From Rhizobium terricola (GTDB lineage Bacteria; Pseudomonadota; Alphaproteobacteria; Rhizobiales; Rhizobiaceae): a stretch of DNA of 64,000 nucleotides. Both the position numbers and the translations under genes were made by a program. Position 1 is the stretch's first letter. The number at the start of each line of letters is the position of its first letter. A model generated the notes under the pieces. That model was given only the letters and a program-made list of their open reading frames with translations. It was not told the DNA's origin and made no database searches. The stretch lies in contig NZ_JABBGK010000001.1 of NCBI RefSeq assembly GCF_012927355.1, positions 620,001-684,000 of the forward strand, given 5' to 3'. Positions 7,670-15,211 of this stretch are shown here, piece by piece.

Positions 7670-8752
7670 ACGCTTCTTCTTGCCCTGCACTAGGCGCGTC
7701 ACCTTGCTCATGGCGTCCCTCGCCAGAATCGCCTGCGATGCTTCCCGGCTGTAAAGCTCGGCATGCTCGATATCGTCGTGCCCGAGCGTGTCCATCAACT
7801 GCCGAGTGCTCGCGCCACCTTCCGCCAGAAGCTTGCCGAGCGTCTTCCTGAGGCCATGGAGGGTGAGACCACAGGGCAGGCCGGCGCTTTCGGTCCAGTC
7901 GGCCATGCGGCCGGTCAGCGACTTCTCCGAGAACGGTTTGCCGTAGGCAGTCACCAGGACGGTATCGCCTCGGCGGGGCATGGTCTCAAGCGTGGCTCGA
8001 AGCATGGGCGTGATGGGCAGCACCAGGCGCTTGCCGCCCTTCGTCTGCTCGATGGTGACGACGTTCCGCCGGAAGTCGAACATGTCCCACGTGACCTTCG
8101 CCACGTCGGAACGACGGTTGCCCAGCCACAGGGCGAGCGCATAGCACGTCCTCGGCGTGGTGCCGATCGCCCACCGGGCTTCGAAAGCTTCACGCTCGGC
8201 TTCCGTCCAGGCGCGCCAGCCCTTGTACTCCGGCCGGTAGGAGAGTTTGTAGGTCGGATCGATCTCGATCCACTCTTCATCGAGCGCGACGTGCAGCATC
8301 TTCCGGATCGCCACCAGCAGATGTTTTGCTTTGTGCGGAGTGCTCGAGAAGTGGGCGAGAATTTCCTTCATATGCCGGCGCTTGAGATCCTCGACGAGCA
8401 TCTCTCCCCAAACGGCCGGATCGTCGGCCACAATCGGCAGCTTCAGGAACTCTTCTGCAAGCCGGACATTCTTCGCCTTCGTCGCGTCGTCGTGCCGGAT
8501 CCACTCCGGTGTGCGCAGAACGCGCTTCCACGCGTCACGGAACGATTTCGGAACCGTGGCGCCGGGATGGGCGACGACGGACGCCTTTCGCGCCTGACGG
8601 CCTTCGATCGCCGCCTGATAGGCTTCCTCGAAACCGGGCTCACCCGGCTCTCCGGCAATGGAGATTGTCTTGCCGGCGCGCCTATAGCGCCAGCGCGTGC
8701 GGCCGTGCCGATCCTGGAAGCTCGATAGATACGGGCGGCGCTCCTCAGTCAT
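7664..8752 (-). CDS. Tyrosine-type site-specific integrase
   Basis: A 362-residue tyrosine recombinase reading toward the tRNA. The catalytic set is complete: Arg in GNRRSDV (213/214), Lys238 in TKGGK, His299-x-x-Arg302 in LHGLRKT, His325 in LGHDD and the nucleophile Tyr334 in AELYSREA. The N-terminal part (about 1-65) resembles an arm-binding domain, followed by a core-binding SAM-like domain (about 70-165). It should catalyse insertion into and excision from tRNA-Ile(CAU). Its ATG overlaps the stop of the upstream ribbon-helix-helix gene by 4 bp, so both are one transcript under that regulator. Confidence 0.95.
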   Translation of the reverse strand: MTEERRPYLSSFQDRHGRTRWRYRRAGKTISIAGEPGEPGFEEAYQAAIEGRQARKASVVAHPGATVPKSFRDAWKRVLRTPEWIRHDDATKAKNVRLAEEFLKLPIVADDPAVWGEMLVEDLKRRHMKEILAHFSSTPHKAKHLLVAIRKMLHVALDEEWIEIDPTYKLSYRPEYKGWRAWTEAEREAFEARWAIGTTPRTCYALALWLGNRRSDVAKVTWDMFDFRRNVVTIEQTKGGKRLVLPITPMLRATLETMPRRGDTVLVTAYGKPFSEKSLTGRMADWTESAGLPCGLTLHGLRKTLGKLLAEGGASTRQLMDTLGHDDIEHAELYSREASQAILARDAMSKVTRLVQGKKKRG

Positions 8753-9129
8753 TCACCGTCCTCGTGATCCATCGTGGAATCGGAACGCTGTTTCCGGATT
8801 GCTTGCCCTCTGGCTGCGGAACTCTCGCTCTGGGCGTGGTAGTGTTCCTCGAGGGCGAGGAGTTGGTCGAGCTTGGCCTCAATGCTGGAGAGGCGCTTTT
8901 CTACTGACGAGGTCTCAGCACCACGGAAAAGATGCTGCAGTTCCACCGAGTAGCGTTCCAACGTCTCGTCGTATCCCACTTCACCGAAAGCGTCTTCGAG
9001 CAGTCGAATAATCTCAGAGTTCATGGAACGACCACTCGCTTCCGCCGCGGCCTTGATGCGAGCGCGCAAGCCGTCCGGCAGGCGCAGGACATATTTGTCT
9101 TGAGGTTGGATAACTTTTTTCTCTGTCAT
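8749..9129 (-). CDS. Arc-like ribbon-helix-helix regulator
   Basis: A 126-residue protein with an Arc/MetJ-type ribbon-helix-helix domain at about residues 11-48 (DKYVLRLPDGLRARIKAAAE, then SMNSEIIRLLEDAF) and a C-terminal charged coiled-coil part (KRLSSIEAKLDQLLALEE) likely used for oligomerisation. It is probably the element's master repressor: it is co-transcribed with the integrase and faces a second RHH gene across a 98-bp region with three palindromes. ATG at 9129 lacks a clear Shine-Dalgarno and sits close to the first palindrome, suggesting a short leader; GTG at 9162 in frame is an alternative. Confidence 0.82.
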   Translation of the reverse strand: MTEKKVIQPQDKYVLRLPDGLRARIKAAAEASGRSMNSEIIRLLEDAFGEVGYDETLERYSVELQHLFRGAETSSVEKRLSSIEAKLDQLLALEEHYHAQSESSAARGQAIRKQRSDSTMDHEDGE

Positions 9130-9131
9130 AA

Positions 9132-9207
9132 TGGCTACTAGCCACAAAATATAGATTGACACAATAGCGGCTAGTAGCCATGGTTAATCAATGGTGGCTA
9201 CCAGCCA
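9132..9207. promoter_or_regulatory. Triple palindromic operator between divergent RHH genes
   Basis: Three related palindromes: TGGCTACTAGCCA (9132-9144), GGCTAGTAGCC (9169-9179) and TGGCTACCAGCCA (9195-9207), centres 36 and 27 bp apart. A TTGACA hexamer lies at 9156-9161. The first touches the start of the leftward RHH gene, the third lies upstream of the rightward one. This is the layout of a phage-type genetic switch. Which RHH protein binds is inferred. Confidence 0.75.
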
Positions 9208-9227
9208 TTAATCTATAGGAGCCGAGC

Positions 9228-9404
9228 ATGAACCATGAGAAGTTGGGCACACCCGTTGCAGTCAGGCTGCCGGAAAGCCTCAGCAGCCAAATTCGTCGCC
9301 AAGCGGCAGCTAACCGCCGCTCCCTCAACTCTGAAATCATCGTGTGCCTGGAGAAGGCAGTCGCCAGCACGACGGAAGGAGAGAGTAATGGCACGCGGGC
9401 ATGA
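9228..9404 (+). CDS. Small Arc-like protein (58 aa)
   Basis: A 58-residue ribbon-helix-helix protein, essentially the Arc fold alone: beta strand GTPVAVRLPESL, helix SSQIRRQAAANRR, turn, helix SLNSEIIVCLEKAV. It is the first gene of the rightward operon and faces the longer RHH regulator, so the pair may act as repressor and anti-repressor (Cro-like). TAGGAG lies shortly upstream. Its end overlaps the next gene by 17 bp. Confidence 0.75.
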   Translation: MNHEKLGTPVAVRLPESLSSQIRRQAAANRRSLNSEIIVCLEKAVASTTEGESNGTRA

Positions 9405-9633
9405 CGGCATCGCTTACGCGCCTCGAGGCCTCTGCCGCGAGGAGGCCGCCCGCTATGTCGGCGTCGGCACGACGAAATTTGACGAGCTCGTCGCAGCCCG
9501 TCGGATGCCCAAACCAAAGCGCATCGATGGTCGCACAGTCTGGGACCGTGTCGCCCTCGATGCCGCCTTCAGCGATCTGCCCGACGACGGCGTGAACCGC
9601 ATCGACCAGCTCCTCGCGCGGAGGACATCATGA
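9388..9633 (+). CDS. Excisionase/AlpA-like HTH protein
   Basis: An 81-residue protein with a MerR/AlpA-like helix-turn-helix: GLCREEAARYVGVGTTKFDELVAARRMPKPKRIDGRTVWDR shows the helix, wing and conserved Trp of excisionase-like DNA-binding proteins. In satellites and prophages such proteins direct excision or switch on the lytic operon. ATG at 9388 follows GGAGAGAG and overlaps the previous gene by 17 bp; the end overlaps the next gene in ATGA. Confidence 0.72.
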   Translation: MARGHDGIAYAPRGLCREEAARYVGVGTTKFDELVAARRMPKPKRIDGRTVWDRVALDAAFSDLPDDGVNRIDQLLARRTS

Positions 9634-9926
9634 CGCTCCAGACAGTTACCGAGAAGGTTGTGATTCGGATGCTCAACGCGGCGGCCTTGATCTATGGCGA
9701 CCTGCCGATCGAGCGGCACGGCGAGCCCGCTGAGTTCCGCGCGGTGCTCGACCTCGCGATCGGCATTATCCGAGCCCGGGCCGCCCACCGGGCGGCTGCC
9801 GAACAGCACGTGAAATTGAAGCTCGTCGCGGGCGGCGCTCGCCCGCGGAAACAGAAAGGCCCGGCAGCGACGGCAATCGCTCCGGACCATGGTTCAATCG
9901 TATCTCCTGAGAGGAAAATCGCATGA
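9630..9926 (+). CDS. Hypothetical protein (98 aa)
   Basis: Not recognised. The 98 residues show a helical N-terminal half (LNAAALIYGDLPIERHG, AVLDLAIGIIRARAAHRAAAEQ) and a basic, disordered tail. The start overlaps the preceding stop as ATGA and the end overlaps the next start as ATGA, which suggests translational coupling within the early operon. Confidence 0.6.
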   Translation: MTLQTVTEKVVIRMLNAAALIYGDLPIERHGEPAEFRAVLDLAIGIIRARAAHRAAAEQHVKLKLVAGGARPRKQKGPAATAIAPDHGSIVSPERKIA

Positions 9927-10699
9927 ACACCACCACCAATATCACGGCGCCTGCCGCCTCGGCAACCGCGCGCGTCGAGCAGCTCGTCGCCGACCACATC
10001 AATGCCGTCACCGAGCACTATCGGCGGTTCCAGCTACGGGGACGCGGCCTCGCCGGCCAAGAGGAGGTCAATGCAGCACTGAAGAACGTCGAGCAGACGC
10101 TTGTCGCCCTCTGTGCGGCCCGGGCGGACACGCCGGCGGATGCTGAGCTGAAGGCCGGCTACCTGAGGGACAACCTCGCTGAGGCCGCGTGTGAAAACAC
10201 CGATCTCTTGAACGCGGCCATCGGCGCGCTCATCGATGCCGGTCGACCTGCAGCAGTCGGTCCTGCCGACGATGGTGCAGAGCGTCCGTGCCGGTTGAAA
10301 GCGCTCATGGCGGAGATGAGTGTCGAGCTGATGCGCTGGCGGGGTGGTGGTCACCGCGCGATTGTCTATCCCGCCGACTGCCGTCAACCGTCCAACCTGC
10401 AGGATCTGCTGCTGATCCCCGATGAACCCGCGCCGCCGGTGCGTGTTGCCGGCTGCAGGGCGGTGAATGGTGAGAGTTCCGTCGCAGTCGCGCGGTTGAA
10501 GGATGCCATTTCCGAGGCCGTCATGGCCTCCGGCATCGCCGAGACTGTCCTCGAAACCTGTTTCTCCGGAGCGCCGGTAGCGACCGAGGACGGCCGCTTC
10601 TACATGGTCGAATACGCCGCGGCGAACCGCCTCCAGTTCGCCATCGTCCAGGCCGAGCGGCTCCTTCACGTCATCGACGACATTGCGGAGGAACTGTGA
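9923..10699 (+). CDS. Hypothetical element protein (258 aa)
   Basis: Not recognised. A 258-residue, mostly alpha-helical, acidic protein without signal peptide or membrane segment. The region ending NAALKNVEQTLVALCAARAD could form a helical bundle; the C-terminal half (SEAVMASGIAETVLETCFSG) is separate. The ATG at 9923 follows GAGAGGAAAATCGC and overlaps the upstream stop by 4 bp. Its place between the excisionase-like gene and the replication-like gene suggests an early function. Confidence 0.65.
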   Translation: MNTTTNITAPAASATARVEQLVADHINAVTEHYRRFQLRGRGLAGQEEVNAALKNVEQTLVALCAARADTPADAELKAGYLRDNLAEAACENTDLLNAAIGALIDAGRPAAVGPADDGAERPCRLKALMAEMSVELMRWRGGGHRAIVYPADCRQPSNLQDLLLIPDEPAPPVRVAGCRAVNGESSVAVARLKDAISEAVMASGIAETVLETCFSGAPVATEDGRFYMVEYAAANRLQFAIVQAERLLHVIDDIAEEL

Positions 10700-10884
10700 C
10701 CAGCGCTCATAACAGCGCGCCGGCGGCGGAATTCGCCGGCGCCGTTCAGGACCCACGCAAAACTGCTGGGGCCCAAGATTGCGGAAAATCCGCGGAAAAG
10801 AACGGGAAAACCCGTGGAAATTCTCGGACACCTCATTCTCACAGCCGTGAAGCATCACGGGTAGATCAAGGAATTCACTCGTGA
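10696..10884 (+). CDS. Possible small protein (62 aa)
   Basis: A 62-residue reading frame that starts with GTG overlapping the preceding stop (GTGA) and ends overlapping a possible GTG start at 10881. The product is polar and low in hydrophobic residues, and codon use in its second half is unlike the neighbours. It continues the coupling pattern of the operon, which is the only support. Confidence 0.3.
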   Translation: MTSAHNSAPAAEFAGAVQDPRKTAGAQDCGKSAEKNGKTRGNSRTPHSHSREASRVDQGIHS

Positions 10885-10937
10885 TCGCGAGCAACAGACG
10901 AAGAGTTGAAACTCAGCCTGGTCGAACGGATCCGCCA

Positions 10938-11684
10938 ATGAGCGACCCGTCGAACGTGCGGCAGGTCAACATTCGGACGGACGAACGATATCGCTGGATG
11001 AACTTGATAAACAAGACACCCGGGTTGCCGGCCACAGCTTACCGCATTGCATTTTACTTTGTCGACGAGTGCGCCGGGCCCAAATCGCTGGGCATTTTCC
11101 CACGGCAGTCGACCATAGCAAGCGAGCTGGAAGTGAAAATCGACGTCGTGAAGCGCGCACTCAGACGGATGGAACAACTCGGTTTTATCAGGCGCGATAC
11201 CAGGGCCGTCGAGCGCGATAGGCGATCGACCTACTACCTCCTGATGTGGCCAGAAAAGGGGGCTGAAACGCACCCTATTTACGGGTCAAAATTGCCCCCT
11301 AAATCAGCCGAAAAGGGTGTGATTTCGTCCCGAAATAGGGGGCAAAAACGCCCTATAGAACCCGTCAATGAACCCATCTCTCCGCCTGAAGGCGGAGAGG
11401 AGAATATAGGGCAGTGTGGGTTTGTTATAGGGGACGAGTCATACGACGCGTCGAACTATGACCCCAATTGGCATCTGGACCGTTCCGAAATCGACCGTGG
11501 GTTTCCCGATGCCAGTGGCGCGCATGAAGCGCGCCCTGGCGAGGCGTTCTGTGACAGCCTCGATGAGGATCTTCTGGGTGTCTATCGAAACCTCGAGGAA
11601 CGCGAACAGCGGCATCTTCTACGCCTTCCCGACGACAACGCCCGGCTCCGCTTCCTGCAATCACTCGCTGAATGCCCCTTTTGA
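10938..11684 (+). CDS. Winged-helix replication-initiator-like protein
   Basis: A 248-residue protein with an N-terminal winged-helix domain: residues about 20-100 contain LPATAYRIAFYFVDE, the helix-turn-helix PRQSTIASELEVKIDVVKRALRRMEQLGFIRRD, and the wing RRSTYYLLMWP. This is the layout of phage and plasmid replication-initiation proteins of the helix-turn-helix/DnaD-like type. A polar linker (about 108-150) is encoded by DNA full of A/T-TAGGG repeats, as in lambda O where the origin lies inside the gene. The start may also be GTG 10881, with AAGGA 8 nt upstream, but codon use of those 19 codons is atypical. Replication role is inferred. Confidence 0.62.
   Translation: MSDPSNVRQVNIRTDERYRWMNLINKTPGLPATAYRIAFYFVDECAGPKSLGIFPRQSTIASELEVKIDVVKRALRRMEQLGFIRRDTRAVERDRRSTYYLLMWPEKGAETHPIYGSKLPPKSAEKGVISSRNRGQKRPIEPVNEPISPPEGGEENIGQCGFVIGDESYDASNYDPNWHLDRSEIDRGFPDASGAHEARPGEAFCDSLDEDLLGVYRNLEEREQRHLLRLPDDNARLRFLQSLAECPF
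11254..11435. repeat. Iteron-like cluster inside the replication-like gene
   Basis: Six copies of an A/T-TAGGG core in both orientations: CACCCTATTT (11271), TTGCCCCCTAAAT (11292), AAATAGGGGGCAA (11333), GCCCTATAG (11350), TATAGGGCA (11405), TTATAGGGGAC (11425). TTGCCCCCTA (11292-11301) and TAGGGGGCAA (11336-11345) form a perfect inverted repeat. A 9-bp hairpin with loop TGAA (CTCTCCGCC, 11378-11399) lies among them. This resembles a replication origin placed in the linker of its own initiator gene. Confidence 0.55.
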
Positions 11685-11694
11685 GGAGATGATG

Positions 11695-12027
11695 ATGCGC
11701 AATCCCGATCTGCCCCTCTTCACCTGGAAGCCCAGATCCTGCGTCGTGATGCCCTTTCCTCAGGCAAGGCGTATCGGCAAGGCGCGGAAATACGCCGCCA
11801 CCGCCTATCGCCTTGAGGATGAGCCCAGGAGGCTGGCCTCCTACCGCGTCCGAGTGCGAAACGAGTTGATCCGGATGCTCGTCGAGGGCGGTGTCGACGA
11901 AATCACCGCAGCGGCCGAAGCCGTCGCATTCGATCTGATCATAGACCGCGAGATTGAGCGCCTGCGTGTCATGGACCGTCTCGGTCTCCTCGACGACACC
12001 CAGCTCGGCCCGTCCGGTGCCGCATGA
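11695..12027 (+). CDS. DUF6074-like small protein
   Basis: A 110-residue protein opening LPLFTWKPRSCVVMPFPQARRIGKARKYAA, which matches the DUF6074 pattern seen in rhizobial phages and islands; function unknown. The second half is helical (LIRMLVEGGVDEITAAAEAVAFDLIIDREIERLR). GAGGAG precedes three tandem ATG codons (11689, 11692, 11695); I choose the last for best spacing. The end overlaps the next start as ATGA. Confidence 0.65.
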   Translation: MRNPDLPLFTWKPRSCVVMPFPQARRIGKARKYAATAYRLEDEPRRLASYRVRVRNELIRMLVEGGVDEITAAAEAVAFDLIIDREIERLRVMDRLGLLDDTQLGPSGAA

Positions 12028-12404
12028 CCGACGGTGACGACGATCCGGACGGCTCCGGCGCGTCTGCGCGCGCGCCGGCCTACCTGCCGCCGCTGTCCCA
12101 GGTGATCGTCGAAAAGGTTTGCGAGCTCCATGAACTCGCGGACCTTTATGACAGTCCGGAGCTTCGGCGCATGGCGAGAGCCGGAATGCGCCAGCGGAGC
12201 GGCCCGCGTCCCATCAACGACGACTCCAAGCTTGCGGATATCGCTGCCCTGCTCGCCGACGGAAAGGCCGGATGTTTTCACGCGGCGGCAAAGACGGTCG
12301 TGCGGGCAGACGGGAAAATTCCCGTAGGGAAGCGCAAGAAAGTCATCGAGCGCCTTCGAAGAAAATGGAACAAGATCCAAAAAACCGTCCACGCATTTGT
12401 TTAA
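12024..12404 (+). CDS. Hypothetical protein (126 aa)
   Basis: Not recognised. The 126-residue product has an acidic N-terminus, a helical middle (VIVEKVCELHELADLYDS) and a strongly basic C-terminus (GKRKKVIERLRRKWNKIQKT) that could bind nucleic acid. It starts by ATGA overlap with the DUF6074-like gene and ends 51 bp before the next gene. Confidence 0.55.
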   Translation: MTDGDDDPDGSGASARAPAYLPPLSQVIVEKVCELHELADLYDSPELRRMARAGMRQRSGPRPINDDSKLADIAALLADGKAGCFHAAAKTVVRADGKIPVGKRKKVIERLRRKWNKIQKTVHAFV

Positions 12405-12455
12405 GTGGACGGCTGAGATCGGCAGACTGACCGCGAATCAAAAACGGGTCCGCCA

Positions 12456-13061
12456 ATGCTGCTCAAGCTCAACCACTCCCAGACACCGACACCGCCGGCT
12501 ATCCCCAAGCTCACCGATGTCTCGGCCACATACCAGGGGCTGCTCGATCGGAAGACCGCGCTCGAGGCGCGTCAGCGCGAACTACAGGCCGAAATCCGGA
12601 ACTTCAAACCGATCAAGGCATCCGAGCGCGCTGAGCGAGCCGCGGCCCTGGCCAACCTCGGATCAGCCCCGCCAGTGAATGCGCAGCGCGACCTTGCGGA
12701 GATCTTCCAGGATCTCGAGGACACCAAGCAAGCGGTCGAGATCGTCGAAGCCATGATCCAGGCCGAGCGGGGAGCGGCATCGGCCGCGATCTGCGATCAG
12801 GTCGAGTCCGAGGTTCGGCGCTTGGTTGCCGACCTCGCTGCGGCCTTCATCGCGGTCAACCAGGCAGACCTGGCCTATCGCGCCTTCGCCTACGAGCTGA
12901 CCGCCCAGGATATCTCATGGGTCAGCCGGTTCCGCCCGCTCCACGCCAACTGGCTTGGTGCCCCGGAGGGCAATCAGTCGAAGATCGCCGACTGGCTGCA
13001 TGAGGCGGCGAACTACGGCATGCTCCCCAAGTCCGCCATTCCGGAGCACCTTCGCCGATGA
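12456..13061 (+). CDS. Coiled-coil protein upstream of the prohead protease
   Basis: A 201-residue soluble protein with a predicted coiled coil at about 25-55 (LLDRKTALEARQRELQAEIR) and a long helical middle (DLEDTKQAVEIVEAMIQAER). No domain recognised. Its end overlaps the protease start as ATGA, so the two are probably produced together; a scaffold-like or protease-partner role is possible but speculative. The ATG at 12456 has only a weak ribosome-binding site. Confidence 0.6.
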   Translation: MLLKLNHSQTPTPPAIPKLTDVSATYQGLLDRKTALEARQRELQAEIRNFKPIKASERAERAAALANLGSAPPVNAQRDLAEIFQDLEDTKQAVEIVEAMIQAERGAASAAICDQVESEVRRLVADLAAAFIAVNQADLAYRAFAYELTAQDISWVSRFRPLHANWLGAPEGNQSKIADWLHEAANYGMLPKSAIPEHLRR

Positions 13062-13834
13062 CCAAACGCCTCGCAATCCAGGGCTTTGCTACCCGCTACC
13101 GCAAGGCCTATATCGACGAAAATGGCATTTGCGCGCTCATGCCCGGCTGTTTTTCCTCTTCGATCAGGAGCGGTCAGGAGATCCATTTCCTGCGCGATCA
13201 CGACGGCGCCCGCCGCGTCGGCTCCACTATGAGTGGACTCACCCTCTACGACTGCGAAGACGGCCTGGCCTTCCGCCTGGAAGCCCCCCCGAACTCAGTA
13301 CTGGACGCGGTCCGAAGCGGCCATCGCCGCTCGATGAGCATCGGGATCACCATCGGTAAGCATGAGAAGGTTCGCGCAGACGGCGTCGAGTTCAACCTGA
13401 TCCGCAAGGCCGACCTCGGCGAGATCAGCCTCGTTCACCGTCCTGCCATCAGAAACACCTGTGTCTCTGTCGTCGATCTCGACGAGACCGGCACCCTGCA
13501 GCACTGCGTTGATAGCGGCGCGCTCGCACTGCGTGGGGCTAGCACCGCCCTCAGCAACGCCGTCGACGATCTCTGCGATATGGCTTCCAAGAAGCTCGAC
13601 GAGGACGCTGCTCTCATCAAAGACTTCGTCGCTTACGCCCGCGCATCGAGCCGGTCCGCATCGCGCGGCCAGCGCCGCGTCAACAAGCGGCGCGCGATGC
13701 CGATCGTCGACCTGTCTTTCGCCGAAAACTCCTATGCGCGACAGCCTGGTGCGTGGGAAACCTACGAGTTCTTCGCCGGCGACGGCGCCTTTGCCAACTT
13801 CATCAACGGCTACGCAAGGAGATCCGCACAATGA
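13058..13834 (+). CDS. HK97-type prohead protease (phage maturation protease)
   Basis: A 258-residue protein whose first 140 residues match the HK97-family prohead protease (peptidase U35): His48 in FLRDHDG, Ser94 in RRSMSIGI and Glu122 in LGEISLVHRPA are the expected catalytic triad. These serine proteases cleave scaffold and capsid proteins during head maturation. The C-terminal 110 residues are not like the family and may bind another partner. The element has no capsid, portal or terminase gene next to it, so the natural target may be a helper phage protein. ATGA overlaps on both sides. Confidence 0.8.
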   Translation: MTKRLAIQGFATRYRKAYIDENGICALMPGCFSSSIRSGQEIHFLRDHDGARRVGSTMSGLTLYDCEDGLAFRLEAPPNSVLDAVRSGHRRSMSIGITIGKHEKVRADGVEFNLIRKADLGEISLVHRPAIRNTCVSVVDLDETGTLQHCVDSGALALRGASTALSNAVDDLCDMASKKLDEDAALIKDFVAYARASSRSASRGQRRVNKRRAMPIVDLSFAENSYARQPGAWETYEFFAGDGAFANFINGYARRSAQ

Positions 13835-14076
13835 GCCACGAAGACATCCAGGCATGCGTAAAGCATATTGAAAAATTGAGAGCCAAACGTCTCCATCAGG
13901 AGCGCCTCGCCAGAGCCCGTGCCGATGCTGCAGTGAAGGCCGCGGCCGACGAGGCCGCCCGTGCTGACGCCCTCTCCTTCGAGGCGGAGCAATTGCTGGT
14001 TGGAATCGACTTCTTCAAGGGCAAACTGTCGTCGCTCGTCGACACCGCGGAAAAACCCGAGGTGGCCGCCCGATGA
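13831..14076 (+). CDS. Small coiled-coil protein (81 aa)
   Basis: An 81-residue, highly charged helical protein (KHIEKLRAKRLHQERLARAR, then an Ala-rich coiled coil) of unknown role. The start overlaps the protease stop as ATGA and the end overlaps the next start likewise. Its pattern resembles the following 61-residue protein, so the two may be related or form a hetero-oligomer. Confidence 0.6.
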   Translation: MSHEDIQACVKHIEKLRAKRLHQERLARARADAAVKAAADEAARADALSFEAEQLLVGIDFFKGKLSSLVDTAEKPEVAAR

Positions 14077-14258
14077 AAACCGCAATCGAACACCTGGAGC
14101 ATGCCAGCAAGGTCAAGTTCAGTGAGGCACGCCAGGAGCGGGCACGCGCCACGCAACTGCAAAAGCAGGTCGACGAGGCGACTGCCCGAGCCGCATTCCT
14201 GGAGAGTGAGGCGCGGTCCTTGCTGGCCGGTGCCGACAAGCTCGAAGAGCGCGGCTGA
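14073..14258 (+). CDS. Small coiled-coil protein (61 aa)
   Basis: A 61-residue helical protein (ARATQLQKQVDEATARAAFL) similar in style to the preceding 81-residue one: both have an N-terminal helix, an Ala/Glu-rich coiled coil and a segment with LL.G.D. Duplication of a small gene is possible. ATGA overlap upstream and TGATG overlap downstream. Confidence 0.55.
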   Translation: MKTAIEHLEHASKVKFSEARQERARATQLQKQVDEATARAAFLESEARSLLAGADKLEERG

Positions 14259-14404
14259 TGACCAAGCACCGGCGGCCGCCCGAGGTGAAGGGCAAGGGGG
14301 TATGGGAGGGTAAATCTCTCCCACCTCATGGGTCTATACCAGTCCGGGCCTTCGTTCGCGCAACGAGCAAAATAGACGCCCCCCCTTTCCTGAGGGGCTG
14401 TTGA
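14258..14404 (+). CDS. Possible small basic protein (48 aa)
   Basis: A 48-residue frame from ATG at 14258 (sharing a base with the preceding stop) to TGA at 14404, directly abutting the next ATG at 14405. It is basic and rich in Pro and Arg (MTKHRRPPEVKGKGVWEGKS). The junctions fit the operon pattern, but no family is recognised. Confidence 0.4.
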   Translation: MTKHRRPPEVKGKGVWEGKSLPPHGSIPVRAFVRATSKIDAPPFLRGC

Positions 14405-14737
14405 ATGCCCAACATCGCATTTTTGTCGGTCGCGCGGCCCTCGGATTCCGCCGAAAATGACATCGGCCTAGCGCCGATCCTCATGCGTCGGGATGAGGTA
14501 ATCAATCTGAAGAGCGCGGTCCACCTCACCGGCCGGAGCGAGAAGACAATCCGAAATTGGTGCCATGAGTTCGGTATCGGCGTGCAGGCCTGCCCGGGCG
14601 CGCCCCTGGAAATATCAGCGCCCGCCCTGGAAATGCTCCGCCACGGTGATCTGGTTGCCTTGGATCTGTTGCGTCATGGGAGACGCGACCATGACCGGGT
14701 ACGTCGATATTTCGACCATTTGGGCCTTCCAATCTGA
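14405..14737 (+). CDS. HTH DNA-binding protein, excisionase-like
   Basis: A 110-residue protein with a central helix-turn-helix LKSAVHLTGRSEKTIRNWCHEFGIG, followed by a possible wing and a helical tail (ALEMLRHGDLVALDLLRHG). It resembles MerR/excisionase-type DNA-binding modules found in rhizobial phages. It could regulate the element's later genes. No Shine-Dalgarno is strong; it starts right after the preceding frame, consistent with coupling. Confidence 0.55.
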   Translation: MPNIAFLSVARPSDSAENDIGLAPILMRRDEVINLKSAVHLTGRSEKTIRNWCHEFGIGVQACPGAPLEISAPALEMLRHGDLVALDLLRHGRRDHDRVRRYFDHLGLPI

Positions 14738-14828
14738 CCGCCGAAGGCTTCCAACCGCTTCCAATCCTGCGAGAAGCCGATCCGTGGTCTGCTGGGCCAT
14801 CGCCCACAGCACCTCCGAGGCCTGCTCA

Positions 14829-15128
14829 ATGAACGTCGTTAAGCCCCGACCAAAAGACCCCACCGTCAATCTCATGCTGAACGGCGGTCGGGTGACTTCA
14901 AGTTTCCGAGCCGCGCTATTCGCGGCAGCCAGCTGTGCCGGCGTGAGCGTCAATGAGTTCGTCTTGCTGGCCTGTGGTGAGAAACTTCGCCGTTCTGGCA
15001 GCCGGTTCGTTGGGGTATTCGAGTCCGGCGATCTCCCCGTTTCTTCGGACGCCCGGGCAGCAGGCGACCTTCGATCGCGCGTCACCCCACTCACTAACGA
15101 CGGTTTGGTCCATGCACCGGTCGACTGA
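14829..15128 (+). CDS. Third ribbon-helix-helix-like protein
   Basis: A 99-residue protein whose segment VNLMLNGGRVTSSFRAALFA and ASCAGVSVNEFVLLACGEKL reads like an Arc/HicB-type ribbon-helix-helix with the usual GVSVNEF turn. CGAGG lies nine bases before ATG 14829; the frame is open upstream to an ATG at 14691 (with GGAGA) that would overlap the previous gene by 47 bp, so the true start is uncertain. A DNA-binding role is inferred. Confidence 0.5.
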   Translation: MNVVKPRPKDPTVNLMLNGGRVTSSFRAALFAAASCAGVSVNEFVLLACGEKLRRSGSRFVGVFESGDLPVSSDARAAGDLRSRVTPLTNDGLVHAPVD

Positions 15129-15211
15129 CAGTGAATGGACAAGCCCTGACCGCATGCCTCGCAATGCCAGCCATCTTTCTCAGGGTTCGACCGACCTGAA
15201 GCGTTTCGCGA

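Noticed and set aside
14615..15142. A 175-residue minus-strand frame with a phasin-like look
   Set aside because: The plus-strand frame has a plausible ribbon-helix-helix and agrees with operon direction; the minus-strand similarity is weak. Not fully excluded for 14615-14830.
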